A stretch of 64,000 bases of DNA from Tubiluchus corallicola. Taxonomy: Eukaryota > Priapulida > Priapulimorpha > Priapulimorphida > Tubiluchidae. A program made the translations under genes and the position numbers. This document shows positions 61,677 to 64,000 of the stretch, piece after piece. The stretch lies in assembly GCA_030141605.1 (NCBI GenBank), contig JAQGDQ010000345.1:62001-126000 (forward strand). Direction: 5' to 3'. The first letter of the stretch is position 1. Every line of letters begins with the position of its first letter. The notes below the pieces were generated by a model that saw nothing but the letters and a program-made list of their open reading frames with translations, was not told the DNA's origin and did not search any database.

Positions 61677-63995
61677 ATGGACGGAAAAGTTTCACCACCG
61701 ATTAGTCCTGTACCGCTTGATCCACAGACACAGATGCCATCTCCAGTGCCTTCTTATAAGCAGCATTCTAGGCATTCAAGCGCTACATACAAGAGGTTAG
61801 TAGTAATTTACAACATTTACGTGAGAACGTGTAAACTTAAAGGCCTATATAACACCAACATTGAAGTTTTTTGACGCATTATTATGATTGCACAAAGAAT
61901 TTGTAGTTCGTATAATCAAAAGAAACTTATAAATTAGATACTTACCTTTTTTGGGATATTTCGAATACGTGCATGGCCATAAAGTTCTCCATGCCTCGCA
62001 TCTTTGACGCGAGTGAGCTAGAATAGCGTATGCAGTACAGAAAGCATCTTTGATTACTGGTGTTTGTTTACTGATCCTTGGTGACTTTGTGATTGTAATC
62101 ATTTCGTCATTTGTCTCGCGCAACAAAAAAGGTGGTTCTTCAAATTTGATACCACTAGCAACGGCGATAAAAAAATCAAAAGAAACAAGTTTTACCGTAA
62201 ATTTATAATAAAATAGATTGAATTGTAATGCGAGTAGGAACGGTATTGATAGGTAGCGTGCATCTAGTAGACATTCAGATGTAGAGACTTCTCTCTCAAC
62301 TTGTTGCGCAGCTTCTCTCTGAGAGTAAAGTTGCAACGTATGAATGGTTTGGCAACTTCTCTCGCAACTTATTGCAACATGTGAACAGTTTGGCAACTTC
62401 TCTCACAACTTGTTACAGCATGTGAATGGCTTGGCAACTTCACTCAGAGAGAAGTTGCTCAACAAGTTGCGAGAGACGTCTCTATGTCTGAATGTGTACT
62501 GTAAAGCAAAATGTTTAACTAACCGAACCTTGATTTTTTTGTGTAGAAGGTACATGTAATTTGTTTCTTGCTTATTTTTTATTTAGGTACAAGTACTTAC
62601 GCCGTATATTTCACTTTCGGCAAATGGACTTTGAATTTGCCTTGTGGCAAATGCTGTATTTGATGATAGCACCACAAAAGGTTTATAGGAATTTTCACTA
62701 CAGAAAATGTAAGAGTTGGATTTTTTCAAGCTTGGACTAGCGGAAATACAATCTTAGGATAAACAGTTAAACTGACCCAGTCATTTGATTTGATGTACCG
62801 GTAGTTTGCAAGCAACAATGCTGTAGGGTATTTAAAAACATGTGCTCGTGATTGTAATGGCAAATCTATAGTGCTAGCAGGATTAGGTATCCTCATCTCA
62901 TGTTTCTGTAACTATCAGTGCAGGGCCAGGTAGCAACAAGTTTACTGGAATAAGAACTGGTAGATTTACTATTTGAATAATAAAATACTATTCAATTATT
63001 CTATATGCACTTTATTAGTCGTCGTTTTGGCACGAAAGAGCTTGGTTAAGGAATGTTATAGGATTATTGATTTTTCAGGGATTTTATATATATTTGTATG
63101 TTTCAGCTTTGTATTTAAACTTTTTTTCACTCTGTGGAAATATGTCCCTAAGCATTGTGCCAGTCCGGGGTGTTGTGAAAGTTTGCAATCTAGAGTATAT
63201 TCACCAAGTTTTTGTTGAATTTGCTTCATCAGTGTAATGATGCATAGTAGCTGGTCAAAGCGGAGAGAGCTGTGCTGCCTCTAAAGTCTGAAATAATCAT
63301 AACTTTCTTGTCACTGTTTTGGATGCACACAAATTATTTTCCCTGTCGAAGTGTTTGGCATAATAATCAAAAACCATTCTTTCTCAATACTGCAGCTCTA
63401 AAGTAGTTTCTGTTAGTTCGTGGCTTCACACTATACGATTCAACCAAAAACTACAATATGTGAACACAACAGCACAAACATTTTAAAAAAGTAATTCTCA
63501 CATGCTAGAAATAAATTAAGTTATCAATATTTTTGTTCAAACAGTCTTATGTAATTGTTTTTGTGCAACTGTTTTTTGTGGAAGTGTTTTTATGTCTTAT
63601 GTAACTGTCATTTTTTTGCAATTCTTGATTAGACAATTGATAATTACCATTAAAATGCTAATTAATTTCAGGTACAAAGGATCAGTATGCACGTGATGAT
63701 CCAGCTTTTCTAGTCTTACTTAGTCTTTTTCTTGTAGGTAAGTGCTAACATGTATTTTTTAAAGTGCAGTTTGCCACGAATGGCATTGTCAAATTTGCGT
63801 GCTTGTCATTTTCAGCTAAAACATTTTTGAGAAAAATGTGCTATGCAATGTTCAATGTTGTTGTTTTATTTCAGGATCATCCATAATTTTTGCAGTTGTT
63901 ATGGGCCTCAGTTTTGTTGGTTTTCTCAAGTTTGTCTTGTGGGTTGTGTTTGTAGATACTATTGGTGTTGGACTGCTGATTGCAACATTGTTCTG
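61677..63995 (+). CDS. UNC50: UNC50, ER/Golgi membrane protein, 5' four exons (3' partial)
   Basis: A multi-pass membrane protein of the early secretory pathway; in nematodes it is needed for surface delivery of certain acetylcholine receptors. Exons: 61677-61795, 62587-62708, 63672-63737, 63875-63995, joined in frame. The N-terminus is Pro/Ser-rich and not conserved. Exon 2 then gives the family signature RYKYLRRIFHFRQMDFEFAL with MLYLMIAPQKVYRNFHYRK, exon 3 gives TKDQYARDDPAFLVLLSLFL, and exon 4 holds hydrophobic helices with VDTIGVGLLIATLFW. The last visible exon ends with a GTAAG donor at the window edge; the remaining half lies to the right. Confidence 0.94.
61940..62396 (-). other. Open frame in UNC50 intron 1, antisense, unrecognised
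   Basis: A minus-strand frame open for 183 codons (62396-61845). The part from about 62165 to 61948 is GC-richer, encodes FIAVASGIKFEEPPFL and AYAILAHSRQRCEAWRTLW, and ends in AAAAAAG|GTAAGT, a strong donor at about 61946. The upstream part overlaps the MITE-like element at 62271-62495, so the long frame is not a gene as a whole. The donor-bounded part could be an exon of a minus-strand gene. Protein not recognised. Confidence 0.3.
62271..62495. mobile_element. MITE-like element with about 54-bp terminal inverted repeats and internal tandem repeats
   Basis: The left end ACATTCAGATGTAGAGACTT and the reverse complement of the right end, ACATTCAGACATAGAGACGT, open an inverted repeat of about 54 bp with roughly eight mismatches. 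Between them are about three tandem units of about 45 bp (TGGCAACTTCTCTC then CAACTTGTT-like). It lies in UNC50 intron 1. Confidence 0.85.
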
Positions 63996-64000
63996 GTAAG

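Overview
This window is nuclear DNA from an invertebrate animal. It is AT-rich, its genes are split into many short exons with GT..AG introns, and both introns and intergenic DNA are crowded with decayed LINE-type retrotransposons, tRNA-derived SINEs and short inverted-repeat (MITE-like) elements. The protein-coding genes are conserved animal genes. I cannot name the phylum from the sequence alone. All exon models below were made by hand from splice sites, reading phase and recalled family similarity; no database search was run.

Layout, left to right. (1) 1-18.7 kb, plus strand: an ISWI-class chromatin-remodelling ATPase (SMARCA5/SMARCA1 type), 21 visible exons, with its first exon(s) off the left edge. 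Its introns hold a 41-bp minisatellite, two LINE fragments, two MITE-like elements and, on the opposite strand, an intronless carbohydrate sulfotransferase gene (7.6-8.7 kb). (2) 21.2-41.4 kb, minus strand: a complete 13-exon UBE3A (E6AP) HECT ubiquitin ligase, tail to tail with ISWI. Its introns contain SINEs, a LINE reverse-transcriptase relic, a perfect 39-bp hairpin and a TIR element. A hAT-type MITE with a perfect 8-bp target duplication lies about 270 bp upstream of its start codon. (3) 43.3-47.7 kb, minus strand: a complete 6-exon PGAP2 (FRAG1), a GPI-anchor remodelling membrane protein. (4) 50.1-54.4 kb, plus strand: a complete 6-exon ATG13 autophagy-initiation protein, divergent from PGAP2, with a LINE endonuclease fragment between the two and three AUG-UGA start-stop upstream frames in the presumed leader. 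(5) 57.2-57.7 kb, minus strand: a two-exon 63-residue protein resembling SMIM20/MITRAC7 of mitochondrial complex IV assembly. (6) 61.7-64.0 kb, plus strand: the first four exons of UNC50, which runs off the right edge.

The genes are unrelated housekeeping functions (chromatin, ubiquitin, GPI anchors, autophagy, mitochondria, Golgi/ER membrane), so no operon or shared pathway is implied. In all six spliced models the exon lengths and phases join without a frame break, and every spliced model that is complete in the window is an exact multiple of three.

Most of what is unusual is non-coding or mobile: a minisatellite whose edge and core repeats differ, a family of TIR elements with nested palindromes, a MITE with a TTAGGG-like core, a partial exon duplication in PGAP2, an unexplained exon-like frame antisense to ATG13, and the altered cofactor-binding motif of the nested sulfotransferase. 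I did not find a clear previously undescribed multi-gene system.
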